From Bacteroidales bacterium (GTDB lineage: Bacteria; Bacteroidota; Bacteroidia; Bacteroidales; UBA4417), in contig JADJHD010000006.1 in assembly GCA_016707705.1 (NCBI GenBank), positions 168,640-232,639 of the forward strand: 64,000 nucleotides of DNA. The letters run 5' to 3'. This document shows positions 1-9,030 of the stretch, one piece after another (within the stretch, counting starts at the first letter, position 1; the number at the start of each line of letters is the position of its first letter). The notes under the pieces were generated by a model. It was not told where the DNA came from. It did no database searches and was given only the letters and a program-made list of their open reading frames with translations. A program made the position numbers and the translations under genes.

Positions 1-528
1 ATATTGGGGGTTATCCTGAACAACAAGATCAGAGACAAATCCGCGCTTGAGTCCGTCGAATTGAATATTGATCGCATTGAGATTTAACTGCATCTCATTC
101 ACAGGAATTCCCAGATAGTCTCCGATAGCCTGAGGCAATAAATCATCAGATGTCGAAGAGGATGGATCGTAGAAGAACCTGACAAACTGCTCTGAATTGT
201 AGATGTAACCTGAAATAGGACCTGATTCTGCAATCCATGGGGACTGTGTCGAAACCGGAATAAATCTCAGTTGAATGCTAACTCCTCTTTCGAGCAGATA
301 ATTCTGAATTACAAGGGTATCGCTCCCGGGTTGATAAAGCATGTTAATGATGCTGTTATCCGGAAGTGCACCAGCTATTCTTGCCATCGTGGAATCCAGC
401 GCCGGATCATCATTCCAGCGAAGAGTGAGGCTTTCGGCTTTCTCGAATCCTGCAGGCATAATCAGGGATTGCCCTTTCATTTGAAAGGAAATCGCCAGCA
501 GCACAAGAATCAGAAGACCTCTATTCAT
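1..528 (-). CDS. Agmatine deiminase-like secreted protein (C-terminus cut off by window edge)
   Basis: Read on the minus strand from the ATG at 528, an open frame of 176 codons runs off the left edge. It begins with a signal peptide (MNRGLLILVLLAISFQMKGQ), followed by PAGFEKAESLTLRW, the usual opening of the agmatine/peptidylarginine deiminase family, and SPWIAESGPISGY at about residues 98-110, which aligns with the family's WxRDxGP active-site segment. The family hydrolyses guanidino groups (agmatine to N-carbamoylputrescine, or peptidyl-arginine to citrulline). Here the Arg-Asp pair of that motif reads Ala-Glu, so activity is uncertain. The catalytic His and Cys lie outside the window. It starts 3 bp after the fucosidase stop, so the two are probably co-transcribed. 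Family assignment is moderately sure; the substrate is unknown. Confidence 0.6.
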   Translation of the reverse strand, partial: MNRGLLILVLLAISFQMKGQSLIMPAGFEKAESLTLRWNDDPALDSTMARIAGALPDNSIINMLYQPGSDTLVIQNYLLERGVSIQLRFIPVSTQSPWIAESGPISGYIYNSEQFVRFFYDPSSSTSDDLLPQAIGDYLGIPVNEMQLNLNAINIQFDGLKRGFVSDLVVQDNPQY

Positions 529-531
529 ATA

Positions 532-2778
532 TTATTCTACCGTTATTTCATCTGCAAAAATCCAGGCCTTGTAACCTGCACCGGCATGCCAGGCGGGAAT
601 CACAGCAACCGGAGTTGCTTCTACCTTAATATACCTTGCTTTTTCGTCCAGCGTTGCACTTACATTAAAACGTCCGGATTCATCCTTTGTTGGGACTTCT
701 GTGCTTAAATTCTTGATAATCCTGTAATTTATGCCATCATCAGAAACGGAAATTCTGACTGTTGCCGGCTTGAATATCCATGATGCCGTGGCTTCCATGA
801 AGGAGATGCTGACTTTCTTCACCGGACTGACCTTGCCCAAATCAAGGGTAGCATCCAAAGGTACTCCGTTGAATCCGCTCCATCTTCCATCGGCAAAATC
901 ATTGCTGCCATTCATACCATCAGATAATCCGGAAGGACCGCCACCTGTATACTGAGGATCAGCAGCATTGGTGAGTGTGAGATTATGAACTGCCTTGCAA
1001 TAGGAAGAACTGTATTCAAATCCCTCTCTTCCATCTGCCGAAACTGCCATGAACTTGAGCTCGGTGGATTTATCAATGCTGATGGGCATGCTGTATTTTG
1101 AAGAAGTCTGGCTCACCATGCTGCCATCCGCACTATAATATATGGTAGCTCCCGGATCATTCGAAACGAGTGAAACCTGCATGGATTCCTTGAAGCTGGC
1201 ACTTCCGGGTTTGGCAGATGCAACAGGAAGTTGGAGATAAAGCCCGAACTCGGCAAGATTAGGCTCCAGCCTTGATTCTTCAATGACCAGCCTTACACGG
1301 CATGCGGTTACCGGATCAAATCGCAGCAATCGCTTGTATCCCACGGTTGTGCCTTTTGCAACCTCTGTCCATTTTTCGTTGGAGAAAGCTTCCAGTCTGA
1401 ATTTCTCGATTCTCTGTCCGTTCTGGATGGGTTCCTGCAAAAGCAAAACATCAAAGGTTTTATCCGAACCAAGCTCAAATTCAAGAGTTCGGCTGTCATT
1501 ATCCCGAAGTTGAAGATATGTGTCAATATTCTTGTCAAACAGACTCTGGAAGGATGCTCCGGGTTTGTTGGCATCATGCACCAATACAGCTTTGGAAGCC
1601 TTGTTATCTGCAAATATCTGGTCAATAGCCTTGCGCCAGACTTTCAGACTTGCAACATCATTTTCATGGATCAACCCTCTCTTATCTGGAGGAATGTTCA
1701 GCAATAGCAGGGAGTTGCGGCCGACTGAGCTGAAGTAAATATCAAGCAGTTTCTCGGGTGTTTTAACCCTGTCGTTTTCTGATTCGTGCCAGAACCAGCC
1801 CGGACGAATGGAGACATCCACTTCTGAGGGATACCAGATGAGATTCTTTGCCTTACTGATTACCTGCCTGCTTCCAAGGTCCTGAGCAGTCATATCACCT
1901 GCTGGAATAAAGCCTTCCTTTGTCTCAAGCTGCTGCGAACCGGCTGCAATGGCATCCTGATCGGCAAGGTCAAGCGGCACAACACTCCACTCTGTTTCAC
2001 GTCCGTAACCACTTTCTGTTCCAACCCATCTGACATCGGGGCCCATAATTGCAATCACAGCATTGGGCTGAAGTTTCCGGATAAGCTTGTAATAAGATGC
2101 CCAGTCATAAATCTGTTTCTTTCCATTCGGACCTTCACCGCAGGCACCATCGAACCATACTTCAGCAATTGGACCATATTCAGTAAGCAGTTCTGTGAGC
2201 TGATTTCTGAAATGCTCATTGTATGCTTCGGATCCATAAGTCTTTTCATGCCGGTCCCAGGGCGAAAGATAAACTCCAAAACCCAGTCCCATCTCCTTGC
2301 AGGCATTGGCTACATCCCTTACTATATCTCCCTTGCCATTCATAAAAGGACTGGCAGCTACGGTATGATCAGTGAACTTACTTGGCCATAGGCAGAATCC
2401 ATCATGATGCTTGCAGGTGATGATAACACATTTGGAGCCTGCATCCTTGCAGACGCTTACCCACTGCCGTGCATCGAATTCAACAGGATTGAAGCGTGCA
2501 GCGTCTTCAGTTCCATGTCCCCATTCCTGATCGTAATAGGTGTTTAAGGTGAAGTGCAGGAAGGTGGTCAGTTCCATTTTCTGCCAGGTAAGTTGTCGTG
2601 CCGATGGATAAAGGTTGGCAGCTATGTTTACAACCTCTGCTTCACTGCTGTTCTCCGGCACTTTAGCGAAATTGTGGAGCTCCGATTCCTGAGCTGAAAT
2701 TCTGATTCCGGGCAATAATAATGTAGATAGAATAACTGCAATCGTAAATGACTTCATCATAATTGGGAAGTTGGACAT
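532..2778 (-). CDS. Alpha-L-fucosidase, GH29, with discoidin-type C-terminal domains
   Basis: Secreted glycoside hydrolase of 748 residues that would release L-fucose from glycans. A signal peptide follows MMKSFTIAVILSTLLLPG; the ATG at 2760 or 2757 is as plausible a start as 2778. The GH29 barrel spans about residues 50-400, with the substrate-binding HHDGFCLW and the EVWFDGACG segment carrying the nucleophile Asp. After it come an F5/8 type C (discoidin) region at about 410-515, a chitobiase-C-like segment (PGASFQ... and GATIYYSADGS, about 520-595) and a second discoidin domain to the C-terminus, probably sugar-binding. No T9SS tail is seen, so it is probably periplasmic or released. It lies 21 bp downstream of the aminotransferase gene in the same direction. 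Confidence 0.93.
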   Translation of the reverse strand: MSNFPIMMKSFTIAVILSTLLLPGIRISAQESELHNFAKVPENSSEAEVVNIAANLYPSARQLTWQKMELTTFLHFTLNTYYDQEWGHGTEDAARFNPVEFDARQWVSVCKDAGSKCVIITCKHHDGFCLWPSKFTDHTVAASPFMNGKGDIVRDVANACKEMGLGFGVYLSPWDRHEKTYGSEAYNEHFRNQLTELLTEYGPIAEVWFDGACGEGPNGKKQIYDWASYYKLIRKLQPNAVIAIMGPDVRWVGTESGYGRETEWSVVPLDLADQDAIAAGSQQLETKEGFIPAGDMTAQDLGSRQVISKAKNLIWYPSEVDVSIRPGWFWHESENDRVKTPEKLLDIYFSSVGRNSLLLLNIPPDKRGLIHENDVASLKVWRKAIDQIFADNKASKAVLVHDANKPGASFQSLFDKNIDTYLQLRDNDSRTLEFELGSDKTFDVLLLQEPIQNGQRIEKFRLEAFSNEKWTEVAKGTTVGYKRLLRFDPVTACRVRLVIEESRLEPNLAEFGLYLQLPVASAKPGSASFKESMQVSLVSNDPGATIYYSADGSMVSQTSSKYSMPISIDKSTELKFMAVSADGREGFEYSSSYCKAVHNLTLTNAADPQYTGGGPSGLSDGMNGSNDFADGRWSGFNGVPLDATLDLGKVSPVKKVSISFMEATASWIFKPATVRISVSDDGINYRIIKNLSTEVPTKDESGRFNVSATLDEKARYIKVEATPVAVIPAWHAGAGYKAWIFADEITVE

Positions 2779-2799
2779 TGAAAGGTGGATTGGATGAGT

Positions 2800-3990
2800 T
2801 TAGTTAAGGCTCTTTATTGCCGAGGCAATGATTTCACAGGCCTGTTCTATTTGTTCTGTTGTAATGGTCAGAGGCGGGGCTATGCGAACTGAGCAGTTGT
2901 TGAAAAGGAACCAGTCCAGGATTAATCCCTCTTGCAGGCAATAATCAATGATGGCGGTTACTCGTTCGAAACTTCCGACTTCTAAAGCGATCAGCAAGCC
3001 GGCGGATCTGAAATCGGTCACTCCGGACAAATTGCCAAGTTTTTCCCTGAAGATATCAGCTTTTGATATTGCAGTCTGTGCAAGATTTTCATCCAGAATT
3101 ACCTCCAGATTAGCCAGGGCTCCGGCACAACAAACAGGATTCCCGCCGAAGGTTGTGATATGTCCGAGTATAGGGTCATGGCTTAGGCAGGACATAATTT
3201 CATTCGAAGAGACAAAAGCCCCGATCGGGAGTCCTCCTCCCATACCCTTCGCCATGAGCAAAATATCCGGGATTATTCCCAAGCCCTGAAATGCAAATAG
3301 ATTTCCGGTTCTTCCAAAACCTGACTGAATCTCGTCAAAAATCAAAAGAGTACCTGTTTCACTGCATCGTTTTCTGAGTGCAAGCAGGTATTCTTTACTT
3401 GCTGCAATTACTCCTGCTTCACCCTGAATAGGTTCAATAAATACGCAGGCAGTTTTTTCAGTGATTTCAGCCAGATCTTCGGTCCTGTTAATGCTGATAT
3501 GCTTTATTCCCGGCAGAAGAGGGTAGAATGGTTTCTTCAGGACATCATCACCCATAATGCTTAGACTGCCATGGGTTCCGCCATGATAGGCATTGTGAAA
3601 GGCAATCACTTCTGAGCGTCCGTTGTATCGTTTCGCCAGTTTCATGGCCCCTTCAACAGCCTCACTGCCGCTGTTTACGAAGTATGTACTGGATAATGTT
3701 TCAGGAAGAAGTTCTGCCAGTCGGGCTGCAAGCTTAACCTGCGGTGATTGCACGTATTCCCCATAAACCATCAGGTGAAGATAGTGGTCCAGCTGATCCT
3801 TGATTGCATTGATTACCTTAGGATGCCGGTGTCCGGTATTGCTTACGGAAATGCCCGAAATAAGGTCAATGTATTTTTTGCCCTCAGCTGAAAAAAGGTA
3901 GATGCCTTCAGCTTTTTCAATTTCAAGTCCGATGGGAGTGGGGCTTGTCTGAGCAAGGTTTTTCAGGAATAATTGCCGGTTGGTAAGCAT
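2800..3990 (-). CDS. Class III PLP-dependent aminotransferase
   Basis: Cytoplasmic aminotransferase of 396 residues, the normal length for the ornithine/acetylornithine/4-aminobutyrate group. Fold-type I landmarks are present: NSGSEAVEGAMKLAKRY (phosphate-binding), the aromatic-His stretch FHNAYHGGTHGSLS, DEIQSGFGRTG with the Asp that contacts the PLP ring nitrogen, and LLMAKGMGGGLPIGAF with the Schiff-base Lys (about residue 258). The family transfers an amino group from an omega-amino acid to 2-oxoglutarate. The exact substrate cannot be read from sequence; neighbouring genes (fucosidase, deiminase-like) do not settle it. First gene of the minus-strand trio, 213 bp from the divergent SDR gene, so the shared gap probably holds both promoters. 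Confidence 0.9.
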   Translation of the reverse strand: MLTNRQLFLKNLAQTSPTPIGLEIEKAEGIYLFSAEGKKYIDLISGISVSNTGHRHPKVINAIKDQLDHYLHLMVYGEYVQSPQVKLAARLAELLPETLSSTYFVNSGSEAVEGAMKLAKRYNGRSEVIAFHNAYHGGTHGSLSIMGDDVLKKPFYPLLPGIKHISINRTEDLAEITEKTACVFIEPIQGEAGVIAASKEYLLALRKRCSETGTLLIFDEIQSGFGRTGNLFAFQGLGIIPDILLMAKGMGGGLPIGAFVSSNEIMSCLSHDPILGHITTFGGNPVCCAGALANLEVILDENLAQTAISKADIFREKLGNLSGVTDFRSAGLLIALEVGSFERVTAIIDYCLQEGLILDWFLFNNCSVRIAPPLTITTEQIEQACEIIASAIKSLN

Positions 3991-4203
3991 TGCAGGATGT
4001 ATTGTCTACTGCAAAGGTAAGCCTTTACGCTAAAAATTCTTAAAATCTTGCCAGCGCATGGTTTTCTCCTTATAATTGCCATCCCGCACATGTGAGCAGT
4101 TTTTTGCCAGTTTCTCGATATTTTCAGTAAATTGCTTGCATCCAATAAATTGATAATTCAATTATGGAGTGGTAAGAGTTGTTTGAAAGTGTGAACTTAA
4201 GAG

Positions 4204-5013
4204 ATGAAAGATAAAGTAGTAATTGTCACAGGTGCTTCTTCCGGAATTGGCCGGTCGCTGGCTCTTGTTTATGGTGAAAGGGGCAGTAAAGTTGTGATTG
4301 CTGCCAGGGATACGGAGAAACTTGCTGAGGTTGAGGCTGAGCTTCGCAAAATGGGTGTTGAAGCGCTTGCTGTTCAAACGGATGTGAGTCTCGAATCTGA
4401 TTGCAGGAAACTCATTGATCAAACGGTTTCACGGTTTGGTAAAATCGATATTCTGATAAATAATGCCGGTATCAGTATGAGGGCGATCTTCAGGGATCTG
4501 GACCTTCAGGTGATGCACCGGCTGATGAATACCAATTTTTGGGGCACGGTTTATTGTACCAAATATGCTTTGCCCTATTTGCTTGAATCTAAAGGTACTG
4601 TTGTAGGCGTGATTTCTGTAGCAGGACATATAGGTTTACCCGGAAGAACCGGTTATTCCGCATCCAAATTTGCTGTCCGGGGTTTTCTGGACACACTCAG
4701 GGTTGAGAACCTGAAAACAGGATTGAAGGTTTTGGTTGTCGCACCAGGTTTTACTTCCTCCAATATCAGGAGAGCTGCATTGAATGCTGATGGAAAGCCT
4801 CAGGGAGAAACGCCGAGGAACGAAAGTTCCATGATGAGTCCCGACAAGGTTGCGCGGAGAATCTACAGGGCTGTCAGATTTCATCGTCGCCAGCTGATTC
4901 TTACCTTTATGGAAGGTAAACTGGCTGTTCTGCTGAAACAATGGTTCCCACGGCTTGTCGACTGGCAAACCTACAGCCAGATGGCCAAGGAGCATGATTC
5001 GCCTTTTAAGTGA
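4204..5013 (+). CDS. SDR family NAD(P)-dependent oxidoreductase
   Basis: Classical short-chain dehydrogenase of 269 residues. The Rossmann glycine motif TGASSGIG is at residues 9-16, NNAG at about 88-91, a catalytic Ser in the VISVAGHIG segment, and the YSASK catalytic Tyr-Lys pair at about residue 157. AARD after the second strand suggests that NADP(H) is possible. The C-terminal part (about 195-269) is longer and more basic than in minimal SDRs, resembling the DHRS7B/YqjQ type that reduces lipid-like ketones, but the substrate cannot be assigned. Monocistronic in appearance: divergent from the aminotransferase and about 200 bp from the next gene. Confidence 0.9.
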   Translation: MKDKVVIVTGASSGIGRSLALVYGERGSKVVIAARDTEKLAEVEAELRKMGVEALAVQTDVSLESDCRKLIDQTVSRFGKIDILINNAGISMRAIFRDLDLQVMHRLMNTNFWGTVYCTKYALPYLLESKGTVVGVISVAGHIGLPGRTGYSASKFAVRGFLDTLRVENLKTGLKVLVVAPGFTSSNIRRAALNADGKPQGETPRNESSMMSPDKVARRIYRAVRFHRRQLILTFMEGKLAVLLKQWFPRLVDWQTYSQMAKEHDSPFK

Positions 5014-5212
5014 GAAAAAGTACCAATCGCATATTTTATTGCCTATATTTATACGATGTTTCGATGATTACTTAATAGGTATTTACTGCAAAAAATTACC
5101 CGCAGTATTATTGTAGCAGAGATCAGATGTTTTTATAATCAAGCATTTTCTTCCGGCTTGATTAATAGGCGGTTAATAAAGAAGGATTTGAAAAGATAAA
5201 AAAGGTATTAAG

Positions 5213-5644
5213 ATGGAATTAAAGATTGAAATCAGCAATGGACTGAGTATTCTTCCATTTCGTTGCTCCACTGAGGTGGTCAGGGGGATTTTTGGTGAAC
5301 CTGAAGAAACAGAAGAACTTGACAATGCCTGTGATGGCTCATTGGAGAGCATCGCATGGAATTATGATGAAAAGGGACTTATTTTCTTTTTTGATGTCAC
5401 ATCCATGGAGCCGAGTCTCTCTACTATTGAGACCGACAATCAGGATGCTGAACTTTTTGGTGAGAAGTTATTCAAACTGAAAAGGGAGGAACTTATCAAT
5501 TTAATGAAATCCAAAGGCTTTGGTGAATTTGAGGAGGAGGAAGAGACCTGGGGTGAGAGCCGTCTTACCTATGAGGAAGCCCAGATCGATTTCTACTTCA
5601 ACGACCAGGATCTCAGCCTCGTTAGCTGGAGCTGCTTCGAATAG
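5213..5644 (+). CDS. Unrecognised acidic protein, 143 aa
   Basis: I do not recognise a family. The product is strongly acidic, has no signal peptide or membrane segment, and is predicted cytoplasmic. Visible features are a beta-rich N-terminal half with alternating hydrophobics (ISNGLSILPFRC, GLIFFFDVTSM), a central helix (LFKLKREELINLMKSKGF), an acidic linker (FGEFEEEEETWGE) and a C-terminal strand pair (IDFYFNDQDLSLVSWS). The layout recalls small immunity or Smi1-like proteins, but this is only an impression. A coding origin is supported by length, normal codon use and a following composite repeat that begins directly after the stop. It stands alone between an SDR gene and convergent xerD. 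Confidence 0.7.
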   Translation: MELKIEISNGLSILPFRCSTEVVRGIFGEPEETEELDNACDGSLESIAWNYDEKGLIFFFDVTSMEPSLSTIETDNQDAELFGEKLFKLKREELINLMKSKGFGEFEEEEETWGESRLTYEEAQIDFYFNDQDLSLVSWSCFE

Positions 5645-6046
5645 GGGATTAGTTGTTAGTATTTAGTTGTTAGAGCGTCAATTCTAAATTTTCGTGCTTT
5701 CTAAAGTTCTGGTTCTGGATTTTGCAAGTAGCAGAAAATAGAACACGAATCCGCCAGCTGGCGGACTGATGCGACTGATTTACACTGATTAAGAAATTTC
5801 CCTCCGCCAGCTGACGGACGAATCTTGAAATTCTCACATCCTCACATCCTCACATCTCCACATCTCCCTAAACCCCAAGTCTCCCAAGAAATCCGCAAAT
5901 CCATCCGCCAGCCTGCGGACAAATCCTTAATCCGCAACCCGCAATCCGCAATCCGAAATAACTCGTCTACTGCATCCCTAATTCCCCCCCCCCCCTCCCC
6001 GTCCCCTTGTCCCCAAGTCCCCTTGTCTCTATAACGGAGCCTGAAA
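5645..6046 (+). repeat. Composite intergenic repeat, copy 1
   Basis: Non-coding 402 bp made of blocks that recur in the same order at 13061-13690 and, inverted, at 17100-17446. Block A: TAGTTGTTAG-type motif directly after the stop codon. Block B: GTGCTTTC..AAAGTTCTGG. Block C: AGAAAATAGAACACGAATC with palindromes of the TCCGCCAGCTGGCGGA type (5749-5765, 5802-5817, 5903-5918). Block D: CTCACATCCTCACATC iterations (5835-5870). Block E: a C-rich tract (about 5983-6026) containing a long C homopolymer and CCCCAAGTCC. Copy 1 separates two convergent genes. No coding potential is seen; the small frames here are low-complexity artefacts. Confidence 0.75.
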
Positions 6047-6955
6047 TCATCCCCTATTATAGAGCGGGTGGTGCGACAAAATAGCATCTCTTAAATACTC
6101 CCGGCTTAGGTGAGTGTAAATCTCGGTGGTGGTAATACTTTCATGACCCAGCATTTCCTGCACGGCGCGAAGGTCGGCACCATTTTCAACAAGGTGGGTG
6201 GCAAAGGAATGCCGAAGAGTGTGCGGACTCAGTTTCTTTTTGATGCCGGCTTTAATGGCAAGTCCCTTTAGAATGGTGAACACCATTACACGGGTTAAAT
6301 GGCTGCCCCTTCGGTTAAGGAAGACGAAATCTTCTTCCCCTTTTTTGATTTCAATATGGCATCTGATATCATGCAGGTAGAGGGAAATCTGCTTCAGGGC
6401 CTGGTTTCCTGCCGGGACTAGTCTCTCTTTATCGCCCTTGCCTGTGACCCTTATAAATCCATCATTGAAATATAGATTGCTGATTTTCAGGTTTACCAGC
6501 TCCGAAACCCGGAGACCACAGCTGTACATGGTTTCGATGATAGCCTTGTTTCGTTCTCCTTCAGGAGTTGAACGATCGATAGCTGCCAATAGCCGCTCAA
6601 TCTCATTGATGGAAAGTACTTCAGGCAACTTCCTTCCAAGTCGAGGGGATTCCAACAGTTCTGTAGGATCGCTGTTGACCGTGTTTTCAATCAGCAGGTA
6701 GCGATAGAAAGCTCTGATGCCTGAAATGATTCGCATCTGGGAGCGGGCAGAGAGATTCTTAATGGCAAGCCATTTCAGGAACTCCTCCAGGTCAGAAAGG
6801 ACAATATCTCCGGGTTGTTTTCCGGCTTTAACTTCCTCAATATATTCCGTAAAAGTATCCAGGTCATGAAGGTATGCCTCTATCGAATTTCCTGAAAGTG
6901 ATTTTTCAAGTCGAAGGTAGGATTGAAAGCCACGCCTGTAGGATTCCCATATCAT
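6047..6955 (-). CDS. xerD: Site-specific tyrosine recombinase XerD
   Basis: Tyrosine recombinase of 302 residues, the usual XerC/XerD length, which resolves chromosome dimers at dif with a partner. The N-terminal SAM-like DNA-binding domain (about 1-100) includes SVNSDP-like linker sequence and ESPRLGRKLPEVLS, typical of XerD. The catalytic domain has Arg in YSCGLRVSEL, Lys in VTGKGDKERLVP, HTLRHSFATHL (His and Arg), GHESITTTEIYTH (His and the nucleophile Tyr). All catalytic residues are present. No flanking attachment sites, phage genes or cassette array are visible, which supports the housekeeping role rather than a mobile integrase. It ends against the composite repeat and starts 15 bp downstream of the preceding minus-strand gene. 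Confidence 0.93.
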   Translation of the reverse strand: MIWESYRRGFQSYLRLEKSLSGNSIEAYLHDLDTFTEYIEEVKAGKQPGDIVLSDLEEFLKWLAIKNLSARSQMRIISGIRAFYRYLLIENTVNSDPTELLESPRLGRKLPEVLSINEIERLLAAIDRSTPEGERNKAIIETMYSCGLRVSELVNLKISNLYFNDGFIRVTGKGDKERLVPAGNQALKQISLYLHDIRCHIEIKKGEEDFVFLNRRGSHLTRVMVFTILKGLAIKAGIKKKLSPHTLRHSFATHLVENGADLRAVQEMLGHESITTTEIYTHLSREYLRDAILSHHPLYNRG

Positions 6956-6970
6956 ATGGGCAAAGATAAG

Positions 6971-8485
6971 TCATCGCCGGATTTTACCCGCGAAAACTTC
7001 ACCGTTCCTGTCGATAATCCTGTAAGCATAAACAGCGGGCGTCAGGTCTACAAGATCAATGATTTGATGGAGCTGAGTCAATATCAGCCGGCTAATCAGT
7101 CTTCCGGATAAATCAAATATCTGCATTGAAGCAGGCAAACTTATTTTATCCGGTAAAACAATACTGACAGTCCCGGATGTAGGATTTGGGAAAATAGTAA
7201 TGCTTTCCTGCTTTACTCTTTCGGCAATGCCAACTTGCTGAAGTGAATCACAGTCCATTGGACTCCCCCAGATTTCGCTTCCTTTCTTATAGTATACAAG
7301 CTGATTTTGAATGTGAGTGAAGCCTCCATCATAACACCAGTAATAAGGTCCTCCCAATCCACTGATATACTGCTGCTCAATCGGGCAGCCCGAAAACACA
7401 GGATAGGTCCAGCAGTTGTCCTGTGCAATCAGTGCAGTATTTTGATCATCAAAACTTCTGACGGCATGACCATTAAATAGGTACATCCGCGAAGAATAAG
7501 CCCTGAAAGGAGCATATGCAGAGTCAATTATGGTTTCAAGAGGCATGCATGCCATGCCAGCATTGTTGAGCTGATTGAAATGTATGGTTTCTGCCCGAAT
7601 CCCGGAACTGTAGCTGACTTGATTAGAATCCGACAAAGGAAAACTGACTGATTCTGACCTGCATTCCTGATAGGTGTACCGGATTGAATCGGAAGATGAA
7701 AACACTTCCTTGTCAGTTACTATTCTGATGGTGCTGATGGTTGTATTTCTGTATTGAGGCGTCATTTCGTTGTACAGAATGTGAAACTCATCTCCAATTT
7801 CATAGTTGTATACTTCGGCGAAGGTAAGATTGGTTTCTCCGGCTGCAGGGTTGGTGAATCCATAAATATCATAGAAATAAGCTGCCCCTTCAAAAGTGTC
7901 AAACCTGGGTAATCTGATCAATCCATAATTCTTGCTTAGAAGCAGGACTTCATTGTTTATCGGATCGATAACAATATTTCCGGATTCATCCTTCCTCTGT
8001 AGGCTGATCTCCTTCACCGAATCCGAGAGTCCCAGAAAGTCTGAATAATAGGTTTGGGTGAGTGTTGCTTCCAGGTAATCCGGACTGTAGCGATACTTGT
8101 AAATTTGCCATGTGTCACCTGGACCGGCAAGGCCTTTTATTGAGAAAATTCCTGAAGAGTCTGTTGCTGACAATGGGTAAATGGCAAAGTTGAAACTTCC
8201 ATCAGCCTTCTCAAAAACCTGCTGGCCCAGCCATGAGTTCCCATTCACAGTCCAGCATGATGAGTCTGCAGGCCTGAGTTGTCTGAAACCATAGTAGTAA
8301 ACTAAATCTCCCGCTGAAACAACTGAGTCAATCCGGATTGCAATTATATCTGAAGAAATTGCATTCAGGAAATAGCTTTCACCTTGCGTTCGAATTGCTT
8401 TGTATTCCTGTGCTTTCAGGAAGAATGGGGATAAGAATGTAATGGAAATCAGCAGTAAAACAAATGAAGTAACGATTGTTTTCAT
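6971..8485 (-). CDS. Secreted protein with T9SS type A sorting domain
   Basis: 504 residues with a signal peptide (MKTIVTSFVLLLISITFL... to KAQ at about residue 26). The body (about 27-410) is Gly/Tyr/Asp-rich and beta-strand-rich, without a family I recognise; it includes paired Cys residues near the end (DNCWTYPVFSGCP, YYWCYDGG). The last 85 residues are a T9SS type A sorting domain: ITIFPNPTSG opening, MQIFDLSGRLI in the middle and VYAYRIIDRNGEVFAGKIRR at the end. It is therefore exported across the outer membrane and either anchored or released. Function unknown. It precedes xerD by 15 bp in the same direction, although a functional link is unlikely. Confidence 0.85.
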   Translation of the reverse strand: MKTIVTSFVLLLISITFLSPFFLKAQEYKAIRTQGESYFLNAISSDIIAIRIDSVVSAGDLVYYYGFRQLRPADSSCWTVNGNSWLGQQVFEKADGSFNFAIYPLSATDSSGIFSIKGLAGPGDTWQIYKYRYSPDYLEATLTQTYYSDFLGLSDSVKEISLQRKDESGNIVIDPINNEVLLLSKNYGLIRLPRFDTFEGAAYFYDIYGFTNPAAGETNLTFAEVYNYEIGDEFHILYNEMTPQYRNTTISTIRIVTDKEVFSSSDSIRYTYQECRSESVSFPLSDSNQVSYSSGIRAETIHFNQLNNAGMACMPLETIIDSAYAPFRAYSSRMYLFNGHAVRSFDDQNTALIAQDNCWTYPVFSGCPIEQQYISGLGGPYYWCYDGGFTHIQNQLVYYKKGSEIWGSPMDCDSLQQVGIAERVKQESITIFPNPTSGTVSIVLPDKISLPASMQIFDLSGRLISRLILTQLHQIIDLVDLTPAVYAYRIIDRNGEVFAGKIRR

Positions 8486-8832
8486 ACTTGCTTAGATTTT
8501 GTAAGTTAATAAGAAAATGATTCATTATCAGCTTAATAGATACTAACAAAGTAACGATTTCTGGGAGCCTTTTGCATTTATTATCGATGAAGGCTAATAA
8601 ATAAACGATGAAACTGCATTTGCAAAAGCCAACATAAATATGGCTATTTTTGCATACTTATCTGCTGCTGGCGGTTTGAGCCTGAAGCAACAGATTCAAT
8701 AACAGTTGTGTACACCTTTTCAGGAACTTGCGAGAAAATTGAAGAATTTTTAAATTTTATTTTCAATCATGTTGGTAATATTCAGAAGAAATTTATAATT
8801 TTGCACCCCTGAAATAAAAATGCTTTAATACA
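8486..8832. other. Divergent intergenic region, rpmB absent
   Basis: 347 bp, AT-rich, between the divergent secreted-protein gene and rpmG. It contains the rpmG promoter (listed separately) but no frame resembling L28 (rpmB), which often precedes rpmG in Bacteroidota. Nothing else is recognisable. Confidence 0.6.
8772..8803 (+). promoter_or_regulatory. Bacteroidota-type promoter of rpmG operon
   Basis: A -7 element TAATTTTG (8796-8803) matches the TAnnTTTG consensus of the Bacteroidota primary sigma factor. A TTG at 8772-8774 lies 21 bp upstream, in the right place for the -33 element. The start codon of rpmG is 29 bp downstream. Confidence 0.6.
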
Positions 8833-9021
8833 ATGGCTAAGAAATCAAAAGAAGCTCGCGTCCAGGTGATCATGGAATGCACTGAGCATAAAACCAGCGG
8901 CATGCCCGGTACTTCGCGCTATATCACCGTGAAGAACAAGAAAAATACTCCCGAGCGCCTCGAGCTGAAGAAATACAACAGAATCCTGAAGAAAGTCACT
9001 GTTCACCGCGAAATTAAATAA
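8833..9021 (+). CDS. rpmG: 50S ribosomal protein L33 (bL33)
   Basis: 62 residues, normal length. [19 protein letters not shown], the [21 protein letters not shown] core and the basic C-terminus are typical. The first zinc-ribbon Cys is present (MECTEH), but the later Cys pair of C+ forms is absent, so this is a zinc-independent C- variant. The promoter lies 29 bp upstream, and the gene is followed after 9 bp by the bL38 gene, a standard Bacteroidota arrangement. L33 sits near the E site of the large subunit. Confidence 0.96.
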   Translation: MAKKSKEARVQVIMECTEHKTSGMPGTSRYITVKNKKNTPERLELKKYNRILKKVTVHREIK

Positions 9022-9030
9022 CAATAAGCC

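Noticed and set aside
271..708. 145-codon plus-strand frame
   Set aside because: Antisense to the deiminase-like gene and the end of the fucosidase gene, both of which have clear family motifs.
5983..6000. Phase-variable poly-C tract
   Set aside because: It lies in non-coding repeat sequence between convergent genes, away from any start codon or promoter.
6047..6955. Tyrosine recombinase as the integrase of a mobile island
   Set aside because: It has XerD length and motifs, and no direct repeats, tRNA target or mobility genes are next to it.
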